Positions 23,340-31,565 of a stretch of 64,000 bases of DNA are shown here, piece after piece (within the stretch, counting starts at the first letter, position 1; each line of letters opens with the position of its first letter). The stretch is taken from positions 33,728,365-33,792,364 of the forward strand of contig OY987304.1 in NCBI GenBank assembly GCA_963920635.1, given 5' to 3'. The notes below the pieces were generated by a model that did not search any database, was not told the DNA's origin, and worked only from the letters and a program-made list of their open reading frames with translations. The position numbers and the translations under genes are program-made. Source of the DNA: Pseudeuparius sepicola. Taxonomy: Eukaryota > Arthropoda > Insecta > Coleoptera > Anthribidae.

Positions 23340-23546
23340 TCGGTTCGGCTACGAGGCGAAGGCTTATCGCTCGTCGCGCGCCCAGGCGGGGAAAGGCTTA
23401 TCGCGCGTTAAGGCGGGGAAATATTAAGAACGGGATTCCCGAAGTGTGCAAAGCGCCCGACCCTAAGAGGGCACCTGTCAGGTAGCTTTAAAGGACGAGG
23501 GTCCGGAGGCCTGAGAGGGATAGAAAGATTTGATTTTTTCTTAATC
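23340..23546. promoter_or_regulatory. GC-rich intergenic region with an internal copy of TIR sequence
   Basis: 23471-23520 (CACCTGTCAGGTAGCTTTAA..., then CCGGAGGCCTGAGAGGGA) is homologous to 17364-17412 of the left TIR, in the same orientation. Next to it, at 23355-23430, is a GC-rich two-copy repeat (AAGGCTTATCGC...GGCGGGGAAA). It lies just upstream of the small protein and polymerase genes and just downstream of the 248-aa gene, whose poly(A) signal ends at 23547. Likely roles are a promoter shared with the termini or a replication-related element; the function is inferred. Confidence 0.6.
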
Positions 23547-23551
23547 TTTAT

Positions 23552-24262
23552 TCAAAAATATCTTCTCATGTACAGGTCAGATAACAACTTATTTCTATCG
23601 AAATGGAGTAGTTCGAATATGCAAAATGTTTCCAAGGTGAAAGAGGCATTACAAATTTCTAACATTATTTCTATGGGATTCAATACATAATTACACCTAA
23701 TCAGTAATTCGTTAACTCTATCTAAAAAGTTATCGTAAAATTCGTTAATTTTCAGTTTTAACAATACGTCAAATTTCGCAGAAATAAACTTATCGATTAC
23801 ATTGACTAATTCAAAAATATCGGATTCCAGAAAATAATGACACACTTCGTTCATGGAGAGTACTGCAATCTTGAGCCCGTCCAATCCGACCATCGTGCTA
23901 AGTTCCAGATTTTCGTTTGTGGTAAATTTCAGGGAAATATCCCGTGTTGACGTCATCCCGAAGAATTCTCGCGTAAATTTATTCAATAACGAAATAAACT
24001 CGTTCCATTCCTCGTGATCTAACGATATGGTGGCGAAATCTCTCGTATCCAAGTGGTTGGTGATATTGACCGTGGGCTTGAAATAAGAGTCCGGCTTCAG
24101 GCCGCAATGTATGGTGAAAACGTTGTTCGGAATTAACACAAAACACGTGTTTAACACAAGTTGTTGTCTCTTCTTTTCGTCGCAGAGGTTCGTAATGCGC
24201 CCGACTTCGTGATTGCAATCGCAACATGGTCGCGAGGAACCGTAACCGCTATCGACGCTCAT
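23552..24262 (-). CDS. conserved Polinton protein of unknown function
   Basis: Intact frame; I prefer the ATG at 24262 (237 aa, MSVDSGYGSS) over the one at 24298. The homologue at 53278-53940 begins MGDSSGYESD, equivalent to the inner Met, directly after its integrase stop. The two proteins share the same layout: Ser-rich acidic start, a VxTxHCGL block, LDHEEW/MDHVEW, a long helical C-terminal half with FYDNFLDRVNELLI, and the end LSDLYMRRYF. Position between integrase and polymerase is conserved in both Polintons. It resembles no enzyme I know. AATAAA overlaps the stop codon (23552-23547), so a transcript probably ends here. Confidence 0.75.
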   Translation of the reverse strand: MSVDSGYGSSRPCCDCNHEVGRITNLCDEKKRQQLVLNTCFVLIPNNVFTIHCGLKPDSYFKPTVNITNHLDTRDFATISLDHEEWNEFISLLNKFTREFFGMTSTRDISLKFTTNENLELSTMVGLDGLKIAVLSMNEVCHYFLESDIFELVNVIDKFISAKFDVLLKLKINEFYDNFLDRVNELLIRCNYVLNPIEIMLEICNASFTLETFCIFELLHFDRNKLLSDLYMRRYF

Positions 24263-24315
24263 CTTTTGAAAACTAACGCGGAGGGTTTTGGGCAACATCT
24301 TTTATCCCCACCATT

Positions 24316-25196
24316 TCACAAAACATTAACGCCATCTATCCACGAATCGTGAGATTTGTCAAGGCCAAGCCAGCGTACCAAAACTTTCCCTCCTTTTTTT
24401 CTCAAAATTTTTTCCACGAGGTAAACGTCCGAATTTGCAGTTTTCTGTAACTCTTCACCGTCAAAACCTCCTTTTATAGGGTTTCCGGTCGTATCCTCCA
24501 GCAAATACGTAGCAGGATTGGTCATTTGTACTTTGACTATTTTAAAGATTTCCGTGGTCCAGTTTGGTGTGTAGCCTTTATTGAAAATATGCTTGGCTTT
24601 GCTGATTCTGACCATATCACCCATTTTGAATTTTTGTCTACCTAAAATCTTCATGTGACTGTAAACGGTTTTCTGCAAGCGAGGTTCACTGCCCTTGTTC
24701 ACATCTTTAGGTTTCATTTGAATAGTTCTATGTCTTTGATTATTGTACTCTCCTACTAGATCGGGTAGTACATCGAGCCATTTATATTTCCCGCTTAAAC
24801 TGAAATATTTGAATAATTTTTCTTTTATGGTACGGATCACTCTTTCCACAATGGCGGCTTTCGTATTGCTAAACGTGCTGTAATGGTTAATGTTGTACGA
24901 CTTCATCAGTTTATTAAAGTGCGTATTATAGAATTCCTTTCCGTGGTCTGTTTGAAGATTTTGCGGGTGTCTAGAATTTTTTAAAATTTCACCAAAAGCC
25001 TTTGTGACCTCTTCGCCCGTCTTTGATTTAAGCGGTTTACACCACACGAATTTTGATATTGATCCAATTGACCGAGATCTGCCTGCCAGAGATCGTCTAA
25101 CCCTTTAATTATCGTCCTACGACGAGGATAATTTTTTCGGACCGGTTTATGCAACTCTTCGACAACTTGAATTTTTTCTTTTGAATGATCGGGCAT
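24316..25196 (-). pseudogene. INT: retroviral-type integrase with chromodomain, broken
   Basis: An ATG at 25196 opens MPDHSKEK and runs through the first catalytic Asp region (DLWQADL). The frame then changes near 25050, where about 60-70 nt of the catalytic core that should follow are missing. The second frame continues from WCKPLKSKTGEEV through the second Asp (QTDHGKEF) and the catalytic Glu (AAIVERVIRT). It ends in a chromodomain (YLVEKIL, VLVRWLGLDKSHDSW). Known role: integration of the element, with 6-bp duplications. Because the deletion removes core-fold residues and shifts frame, this copy is unlikely to be active, although the element is clearly recent. It is followed after 17-53 bp by the 248-aa gene. 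Confidence 0.88.
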
Positions 25197-25199
25197 ATT

Positions 25200-25814
25200 T
25201 TAATTTTTATGTTTCTTTGTGGCAGGAGCAGACGTTTCACCCTGTTGTTCGGACGTTTCTATTATTTTCCGAGCCCCTTCCAGCTTTTTATTGATTTCCA
25301 AAATGGCTTTTTCCGCCGCTATTTCGACGGAATTTACTTTAGTTTTAAGACCAGTTTCTACGTTTTCAATTTTGCCGCGTAAAATTTTCATGTGACTGTC
25401 AAGGTCTGTCAAACGTTTTATGAAGTCCGTTTCCATTTGTTGAATTTGTTTCTTAACGTCTCTTATGTCCTTCACTCTGTCATTTAGCTCGGAATCCATT
25501 TTTGTCTTTAATTCTTTTTGTATAGCGACGTGTTCAATACGAGATTCTTTTATGAACTTATTCGCGTCTATAATAACCGACTTTAATGTTTTGTTTGCAC
25601 TAATTTGCGTGTTTTTTACGCAACGATCGATATATTGTTTGGTGGCGGCGTCTCCGTTTTCGGTAGGTTCACTTAGGTTGGCAATTTTCAAATTTTTCGC
25701 ATCTATTGATCCGTCGGGAGTTAATTCCAAAATAACACCACCCAAAGGCGTGGAAAGGTGGGAACTTTGACCTGTTTTGGATTGGGAGTACTCTCCAAAC
25801 TTGTTGACACTCAT
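25200..25814 (-). CDS. fibre-like coiled-coil protein
   Basis: Intact 204-aa frame with ATG at 25814. An N-terminal beta-type segment is followed by NLSEPTENGDAATKQYID, matching the 'P.N..DAATK.YVD' motif that recurs in phage and virophage tail or fibre shafts. A long heptad-rich coiled coil (about residues 70-185) and a basic tail ending KKHKN follow. Inferred role: trimeric virion fibre or capsid-associated attachment protein. The stop is only 4 bp from the integrase ATG, suggesting a shared transcript. AAGTGCAC precedes the ATG by about 30-40 nt, as for the 199-aa gene. Confidence 0.6.
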   Translation of the reverse strand: MSVNKFGEYSQSKTGQSSHLSTPLGGVILELTPDGSIDAKNLKIANLSEPTENGDAATKQYIDRCVKNTQISANKTLKSVIIDANKFIKESRIEHVAIQKELKTKMDSELNDRVKDIRDVKKQIQQMETDFIKRLTDLDSHMKILRGKIENVETGLKTKVNSVEIAAEKAILEINKKLEGARKIIETSEQQGETSAPATKKHKN

Positions 25815-25845
25815 TTTGAAAATAAACGAAAATGTTGTCGTGCAC

Positions 25846-26931
25846 TTAATAAATAAGGTTGCTTTCTAGTAATTCGTTTAGGATAGCCACAATCTCGTTG
25901 TCGTGAGAATTATTTCCGGCGTTTTTGGATGCCACTAGCAGTCTCAACCTGTCCACTAATTCGTTTATATCGTCCCAGTACACGTACTCTATCGGTTTCT
26001 TGTTAAAAGCCAATTTCATACCCCCACCTTTAATCGATGACGTTGATTTTGAACGTGTACTAGCTTTCCTTTCGGGTACGGGTAAGGAGCTAGGTGTTCT
26101 AAAAAAAGGTTTAATAATTTCCATGTACTTGTGACGAGTGGTACCCTTCAATCTGCCAAGCGAATCAAGATGAATTCCAGTAAGAGTTAAGATGGACTTA
26201 TATTTTTCCCTGTCTTCCTCGTTGCTTTGTGGGTCATCGTGAAAAATTCAATTATAAAGCCCTTTTGTACCTTTAAATTTATCCTTTCCGTCTACAATAA
26301 TATCTCCCGTCGTTTTATCAAAATCGATAAGTTTGTTTCCTAGAAACCATTTTGACTCAGAGGCATCATAAAACGGTCCATACACCTTATCTATAAGCTG
26401 CGATTTATCGTGATATTCTCCGATGTAGGGTTGAGCAATCTCCGGGTACGAGCCCATATATTCTTGAAAAACTTGTGGTGGATATTGTGATGTGTCAACA
26501 TCGTCATCACGCAGCGTCGTCTCGTCAGCGGGACGAATGGGATCTTCCCAGTAGGTTTCATCTTGAAGGAAAGGCGAACGAGATCTGTCAATGCTGGCTT
26601 TCAACTTGGCGAGTTTTCTGTTTATTCTGTCTTCAATTGTTTCTTCTTGCTCTACTTTTTCTATGTTTTCTGATGCTTCTTGCTCTACTTTTTCTATAAT
26701 TTCTGGCACTTCTTCTTTAGGTTCAAATTTTAAGTTATCGATCAACGATTTATTGGCTTCAATCTTTTCAAGTTTACGTGTTACCGGTTTAAACATTTTC
26801 TCGAGAGATTCATCCTGTTCGAATTTCCCCAATTTTAGGGCCGTATACTTTTTTCTGATGGAGCGCGCGAGTTCTTTGATTTTCTTGGAACGTTGTGCCT
26901 TTAGGATGTCTTCTTGCGTTGTCAAAGGCAT
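25846..26931 (-). pseudogene. conserved Polinton gene of unknown function, frameshifted
   Basis: The ATG at 26931 opens a 227-aa frame: basic N-terminus, Glu-rich repeats (EKVEQEASENIEKVEQEE), acidic linker, and a globular end with YGPFYDASESKWFLGNKLIDF and GTKGLY. The expected continuation (KYKSILTLTG, then TTRHKYMEIIKPFF) lies in another frame downstream, down to 25846. The break is at about 26245 in an A/T-rich run. The GP.Y....W.LG....GT.GLY pattern is widespread in arthropod Polintons, but I know of no assigned function. The intact gene would be about 360 aa. Its place between packaging ATPase and fibre suggests a structural or assembly role. Confidence 0.6.
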
Positions 26932-26960
26932 ATTGACAAATGATTAATTGCGCAACAAAA

Positions 26961-27650
26961 TCAAAGTTTTATATATTGATCGAACCCCTTTCTATAGCGC
27001 CCATTGTTCAAATTAAAATCCTTAATAATCACCAAAGTGCCATAGTTGTCGTTCCAGCACTGCGAACATAGGCTCTTAAATTCTTCATAGGTTAAATCGG
27101 GCGATACGTGTTCGTCGTACACATGCCTGAGATTAAGATCATCCTGCCTAAATAGTACAATGACATTACAGTTATCGCGGATCAATTGTTTAGGTATTTT
27201 CGAATAAGTCTGACAGAGATAGGCCACATCTATACCCCTGTGTCTTCCCATGGAATAGAATTCCCTTATTTTATTTTGTCTATCGCTGGCCACATCGTCA
27301 AAAATGAAAATGGAATTGCGACGAGCTTCCGATGGTTCAATAACCTCCTCATTATCTTTAAAAGGAAAATAGCCCACACATTTGATATTTTCTAGAACGT
27401 TTTGCAATAATTGATATTTCGGTTGGTACAGAGATTTGCTATACACATAGACGTTTTCGAATTTGAGTCCGTTCGGATTAAATATTAAACTTAGTAGCGC
27501 GTTCGTTTTTCCGCAGCCGCTAGGTCCGCAAAAAATCGCCCTTATCGAATTTGGTAGCAGTTTACCATGTTTTGATTTTGAATGACCTTCCTCCTTTAAA
27601 ATATCCAAATTTTCAATGGGAAGTGTCGTTTGTTGTTTCTGCAAACGCAT
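26961..27650 (-). CDS. ATP: FtsK/HerA-type genome-packaging ATPase
   Basis: ATG at 27650 chosen (MRLQKQQ); the frame is open further upstream but only from non-ATG codons. Walker A is GPSGCGKTNALLSL and Walker B is IFIFDDVASD, followed by the sensor-like arginine region (GRHRGIDVAYLCQTY). The start block (KHGKLLPNSIRAIFC) is the usual lead-in of Polinton A32-like ATPases. Length of 229 aa is normal. Known role: DNA translocation into the capsid. It lies between the IAP gene and the conserved frameshifted gene, about 30 bp from the latter. All motifs appear intact. Confidence 0.92.
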   Translation of the reverse strand: MRLQKQQTTLPIENLDILKEEGHSKSKHGKLLPNSIRAIFCGPSGCGKTNALLSLIFNPNGLKFENVYVYSKSLYQPKYQLLQNVLENIKCVGYFPFKDNEEVIEPSEARRNSIFIFDDVASDRQNKIREFYSMGRHRGIDVAYLCQTYSKIPKQLIRDNCNVIVLFRQDDLNLRHVYDEHVSPDLTYEEFKSLCSQCWNDNYGTLVIIKDFNLNNGRYRKGFDQYIKL

Positions 27651-27750
27651 CTTAAGTACTAAGGAAAACTCGGGTATTTCACTATTATATATCACTCCCT
27701 TTACGGTTTTCGGGTTGCCTGTCAGGAAGTATGAAAAAATAGACGCATTG

Positions 27751-28221
27751 TCAAGGAAGATAAGCTCGTATTTTATTAATTATAATTTTTCTACACAGCG
27801 GACATGTATCTATCGAAGGTGAACACTTCCCGCAAAATACTAGATGTCCACAGGGCACAAGCAAAATTTCTATATTATTTTCATAACAAATTTTACATGA
27901 AACATCACATTTATTCATAATTTTGTCACAGGTAAAATTCTCGTCTTCTACCACGGCATTGGGACGAATTTCGGCGGCGGTAATGGCTTCATCTCCCCCG
28001 TTTAGAAAAGGACAGTTGGGACTCCATCTTGCGTGATCTTGTAGAGGGTCATCTTCGACTTGCCACTGATAACCTTCGATGAAACAGTACGGGCACTGAA
28101 CAACGTCTTCGAAATTTGTGTAGAAGAATCCGGCCTCCGCTAGTTTTTTGGGTGAAATCACGGAAGTGTCCGGCCACGTTTCGAAAGATTGGATTCTATT
28201 TTGTAGTTTTCGATAGTCCAT
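27751..28221 (-). CDS. inhibitor-of-apoptosis protein, one BIR plus RING
   Basis: Intact 156-aa frame, ATG at 28221. The N-terminal BIR domain (about residues 5-75) shows RIQSFETWP, LAEAGFFYTN, a CPYC pair, then HARWSPNCPF supplying the zinc His and Cys. The C-terminal RING (about 108-147) shows CKICYENN, CGHLVFCGKC and CPLC. Known function of such proteins: binding caspases or IAP antagonists through BIR, and E3 ubiquitin ligase activity through RING, as in insects and baculoviruses. Its presence within the virion gene block suggests capture from a host or another virus and an anti-apoptotic role during element replication. The size fits single-BIR viral IAPs. It starts 2 bp from the end of the 134-aa gene, so it is probably co-transcribed. 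Confidence 0.93.
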   Translation of the reverse strand: MDYRKLQNRIQSFETWPDTSVISPKKLAEAGFFYTNFEDVVQCPYCFIEGYQWQVEDDPLQDHARWSPNCPFLNGGDEAITAAEIRPNAVVEDENFTCDKIMNKCDVSCKICYENNIEILLVPCGHLVFCGKCSPSIDTCPLCRKIIINKIRAYLP

Positions 28222-28222
28222 G

Positions 28223-28627
28223 CTACTGCCTTTGACGAATCACTATCGCGGCCCTTTGAATCGTTCTAACGGTCGATTTCAAGACGAGCAATGACAGACA
28301 TACCGTTATGTAGTAAATGAATCCCAACACTGACGATGCGTCTATTAATACGGTATCCGCGCAGTTTTTGCTTTCAACGTCACTATTCAAAGATTTCCAC
28401 GCCGTATCTCCATGAGTGCGATTTTTGAATATCATTCGCAATTTATATTCGGTGATATTTTTGGGCAATGTAATCATCAACACCGATTGCAGATCTGACG
28501 GATATAAAGACAGGCACTTATATTCATCTACACATAGACCGATTTCAGCCACGTCACTCGGTTTATGAACATATAAAATATTATTAATTACGGTGCACAG
28601 TATGACATAGTCTGCTCTCAACAACAT
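28223..28627 (-). CDS. 134-aa protein with C-terminal membrane segment, unknown
   Basis: Intact frame from ATG at 28627. Not recognised. It has a mostly beta-like soluble part with several Cys, then a hydrophobic helix (about residues 98-118, VLGFIYYITVCLSLLVL) and a basic tail (RTIQRAAIVIRQRQ). This is the topology of a C-terminally anchored membrane protein with a positive cytosolic tail. The stop is immediately next to the IAP start codon (1-bp gap), which suggests one transcript. Confidence 0.6.
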   Translation of the reverse strand: MLLRADYVILCTVINNILYVHKPSDVAEIGLCVDEYKCLSLYPSDLQSVLMITLPKNITEYKLRMIFKNRTHGDTAWKSLNSDVESKNCADTVLIDASSVLGFIYYITVCLSLLVLKSTVRTIQRAAIVIRQRQ

Positions 28628-28720
28628 TTTGATATTAAATGAAAAATTCGCTCGGAGATTTTCATTTTATGAAAAGGAGTGGGGGAGGATGAAATCATCA
28701 GGCATTGGCGTTACATATAT

Positions 28721-28924
28721 TTATTTCAAAACAATTTTTTTAGACACTACATTCCAATTCTTAAATCTATTTTTATTGGTAAAAACGTTCCTCTCCCATT
28801 TTTCTTCAAGATCGAGTTTTCCAAACATTGCAGTCATTTGATTATGTGACTCACGCATTTCCAGTAATCTTTTCACCTCTTTGATTTCCGCTAGATGATT
28901 CTCGATGCGGTCGTTAAGCGACAT
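28721..28924 (-). CDS. 67-aa small helical protein, unknown
   Basis: ATG at 28924; the frame overlaps the end of the 166-aa gene by 11 bp. Residues 1-40 form a likely amphipathic coiled coil (RIENHLAEIKEVKRLLEMRE). The C-terminal part is basic (NKNRFKNW...SKKIVLK). The overlap and spacing are typical of a compact viral gene block. A small capsid-associated or scaffold protein is possible but not shown. Confidence 0.45.
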   Translation of the reverse strand: MSLNDRIENHLAEIKEVKRLLEMRESHNQMTAMFGKLDLEEKWERNVFTNKNRFKNWNVVSKKIVLK

Positions 28925-29414
28925 GGTCCTTCGGTAGAAACGTGTAGACCCACTCGTACAATTTTTCGCAATTGTTTAAACTGCACAACCATTTAGTTTT
29001 TTCGCTGTGGTACATACACAATGGTACTGCCCTCTCGTATTTTGGTATTTCCAACCAATCACCATTCACTAGATTCTCCACATTTATTATTTTGGCTGTT
29101 TGGTCGACGACGGATCGTAGGAATGTTTCCTTGACTTTTCCCTTGACATAAACGCAGTCGACATTGAACAAAAACTTTTCTATTATTTCTCGTAGAAGTT
29201 CGTACGCCACATAGCCGCTGGAGTACCAAAAACCCAATAAATTTTGCTCCAAATATCGCACCTGTTTTTTATCTGAATCACCGAGTGTGAGAAAATCCCT
29301 GGGTGGTTTCAATAGCACATGCAACGTTTGTTTGTTGATTTTAATTGACAATTCTTTGGGGTAAAAACAGCCCTCCAACGTGAAACCCTGAACATCTACT
29401 ACCGCTACCTCCAT
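28914..29414 (-). CDS. 166-aa conserved protein, unknown
   Basis: Intact frame from ATG at 29414. It starts VAVVDVQGFTLEGCF, with FYPKEL, later VYVKGKVKETFL, and a Trp/Tyr-rich end. The pattern (D-x-Q-G-F near the N-terminus, KEL, then VKGxxK) recalls a protein seen in other arthropod Polintons and recalls RNase H-fold proteins. I cannot assign activity. It lies between the major capsid gene (30 bp upstream) and the 67-aa gene, which it overlaps. Confidence 0.55.
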   Translation of the reverse strand: MEVAVVDVQGFTLEGCFYPKELSIKINKQTLHVLLKPPRDFLTLGDSDKKQVRYLEQNLLGFWYSSGYVAYELLREIIEKFLFNVDCVYVKGKVKETFLRSVVDQTAKIINVENLVNGDWLEIPKYERAVPLCMYHSEKTKWLCSLNNCEKLYEWVYTFLPKDHVA

Positions 29415-29443
29415 CGTCTCATCACCAACTAGTCGGCAATTTT

Positions 29444-30676
29444 CTAGATCACGTTCCTAACAATTTCACTTAACGGCAAATACTCCATAACGCAATCGTG
29501 CACGATGACGCAATAGACTCGAGTTTTTTCCGGAAAACCCTTAGTGCTCTCTATGTCTAGTTTTACGTCGACCGTATTGGATTTCATTGATTCATTTCTT
29601 CGGGAACAATCGATGACAAAGAGGGGAGCATCTTCTCCAAAATCATTATAGCTTAGTAGAGGTTGTTTGTCTCGAACGTTCGTAAAACTGGGATAAAATT
29701 CCACATAGTTATGGTAGGCGTCCACGTAGTCGTTTTTTGCAAAATTCAATCTGAGCCGCTCGAACGGATAATAGTCACCGTTCAATATTAATCTTACATC
29801 AGATATGTCCACGTGATCGAATCTTGACGAATCCTTTTTAGCGTTCTCCTTACGATCAGTTTGAAACCCTACGATAGCATAACGGGGACTTTCCACGGCC
29901 GCCGAAGTTTTGACAGACCAGATTTCTCTTTGTGAGTCCTTGGTGAGAGCCGGAAGCTCGTGCACTTCCCATTTTCGAAATGGAATTATTATAGGTTTAT
30001 CCAGTTTGATTGATTCCAACAGATCTAACCTAATCATGTCGTTTGGTTGAATATGTTTCACTTTTAATTCAATGTTATTAATTGTTAATTCTGCCGTTAA
30101 TTCTACCGTCGTGTCTGGCGTTTGTTTCAACATCAAGGAGTTGTTATTATTGCGGGATCTTATTAGTCTTATGGTTTGCTTCCCACAAATAGCGTATTGA
30201 TAATCGTTAAAAATTCCAAATAAATGTTTAAGTGGCATTCTTATATTGAACGTTCCATCATCGTTTACTGCTAAACCTGCATGGGGATAAGACCATCCTG
30301 AAGTTATCAGATATCTGTCGGAGTTGGGAGGATAGCACAAATACGCTCTTATGGTGCTTACAATTCCCGGGTCTCGCACGCTCTCCAATTCCTTACTATT
30401 TATTTCGTAGGAGACAGAGTCAAATAAAAATCCGGCGGCGTTATTGGCGAGTTTACACGAACCAGTTCCGCTGGTCTTAGTTAACTTTCCCTTAATACAA
30501 ATTGCCGCATCATACATTAATAGCCAGGAATCACCTTGATTAATAGTAATCTCCACTATATCATTGTTCATGAATGATTTAACAAAGGGATAGTAGGTGC
30601 GCGTCTCCAGCCGTTGAATGGATTCGTCAAAATTTGGGTTTCGATGCACGTCGAAAACTTGGGGCGTTAGAGACAT
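29444..30676 (-). CDS. major capsid protein, hexon-like double jelly-roll
   Basis: ATG at 30676 chosen (MSLTPQVFD); an in-frame GTG further upstream is less likely. The 410-aa length and text such as PFVKSFMNNDIVEI, LLMYDAAICI, AGFLFDSVSYEI, a long middle section with LTINNIELKVKHI, and the end YCVIVHDCVMEYLPL match Polinton and adintovirus-type major capsid proteins, which form pseudo-hexameric capsomers. The frame is intact. It lies directly after the penton-like gene with a 150-bp gap that holds a TATA-like sequence. Identification rests on motif order and neighbours, not on a structure comparison. Confidence 0.85.
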   Translation of the reverse strand: MSLTPQVFDVHRNPNFDESIQRLETRTYYPFVKSFMNNDIVEITINQGDSWLLMYDAAICIKGKLTKTSGTGSCKLANNAAGFLFDSVSYEINSKELESVRDPGIVSTIRAYLCYPPNSDRYLITSGWSYPHAGLAVNDDGTFNIRMPLKHLFGIFNDYQYAICGKQTIRLIRSRNNNNSLMLKQTPDTTVELTAELTINNIELKVKHIQPNDMIRLDLLESIKLDKPIIIPFRKWEVHELPALTKDSQREIWSVKTSAAVESPRYAIVGFQTDRKENAKKDSSRFDHVDISDVRLILNGDYYPFERLRLNFAKNDYVDAYHNYVEFYPSFTNVRDKQPLLSYNDFGEDAPLFVIDCSRRNESMKSNTVDVKLDIESTKGFPEKTRVYCVIVHDCVMEYLPLSEIVRNVI

Positions 30677-30786
30677 TGTAACCGAGAGATTGCAAAAATA
30701 AACGGTTCTCGAGAGTAAGATTTTTACCACGATCTAAACACCTCAAAGGTGCGGCAGGTTGTGATCCTCGCGAATAACTTCGATTG

Positions 30787-30797
30787 TTTTTATATGG
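30787..30797 (-). promoter_or_regulatory. candidate TATA box for the major capsid gene
   Basis: CATATAAAAAC on the - strand, about 115 nt upstream of the capsid ATG, inside the only sizeable gap of the structural gene block. Position and sequence suit a TATA element; no initiator was identified. Confidence 0.35.
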
Positions 30798-30826
30798 CTG
30801 GTATCTGTTGTCAAAGACTAGACCCA

Positions 30827-31552
30827 TCAAGATAATCTCTTTAATTCCAACCTCACAATAATTTCTTCTCCCCGAAAATTTATCAATTCAAAATTTTGAT
30901 CGAGAATCGATAGGGTAATATTATTGATTTCTCTCTTAGTCACCGGTACGTAGAGAAGATTTCTTGGCGTTTTGTCAATGGCGTAACCGGGATCGGCTCC
31001 TATCGCAAACTCGTATATCGTATGCGTGGGACGATTATTATAATAAGCTCCGACTGTTATATTACTGTCTATATGCACGGTTCTAACTTTAACGATGTTT
31101 ACGGGTAAATCCGACGAATGCAGTATGCCCGGCTTTAATATACGTTCCGAGAATCCCAAAATTTTTCCTATCGAACCTTCTGTTTGAAAATCTATCGAAT
31201 CGTTTTGACTATAAATCTCACACTGGAGAGTGCTATTGTTGGCCTTTAACGAAAACTCGTTTTGAGGTTTGTCTCCTTTGACAAAATTTAATGATTTAAT
31301 TATCTGAGATTCTATAACGCTAATCTCATATGAACCGGTGGGAATTTCTATGGTCTTTCTCTGATTATTTTTATCGATGAAGTAAAATTTGTTTATGCCC
31401 GCGCTCTTGTCAATATTCGGTATGCTGTTGTAGGAGTGAAATCCTAAAAGAGCTAATCCGTATTCGGCGCCCTGATCTAAATAGATTGGCGTGTCGAAAT
31501 CAATAGATAACGTAGAGGAGGTACCGTGCACAGTGAATATCAGCGAGGACAT
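30827..31552 (-). CDS. minor capsid (penton-like, single jelly-roll) protein
   Basis: ATG at 31552 (MSSLIFTVHG), 241 aa. The frame is open upstream only through a GTG. The family signature is clear: an N-terminal beta-rich block with YGLALLGFHSYNSIPNI, PTGSYEI, IGKILGFSERIL, and NNITLSILDQ near the C-terminus. These are typical of Polinton penton proteins that fill capsid vertices. The frame is intact. The protease gene ends 14 bp upstream of this ATG. CTATAAAAGA lies 35-40 nt upstream on the same strand and may be its own TATA box. Confidence 0.82.
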   Translation of the reverse strand: MSSLIFTVHGTSSTLSIDFDTPIYLDQGAEYGLALLGFHSYNSIPNIDKSAGINKFYFIDKNNQRKTIEIPTGSYEISVIESQIIKSLNFVKGDKPQNEFSLKANNSTLQCEIYSQNDSIDFQTEGSIGKILGFSERILKPGILHSSDLPVNIVKVRTVHIDSNITVGAYYNNRPTHTIYEFAIGADPGYAIDKTPRNLLYVPVTKREINNITLSILDQNFELINFRGEEIIVRLELKRLS

Positions 31553-31565
31553 GACTGAACGTTTT

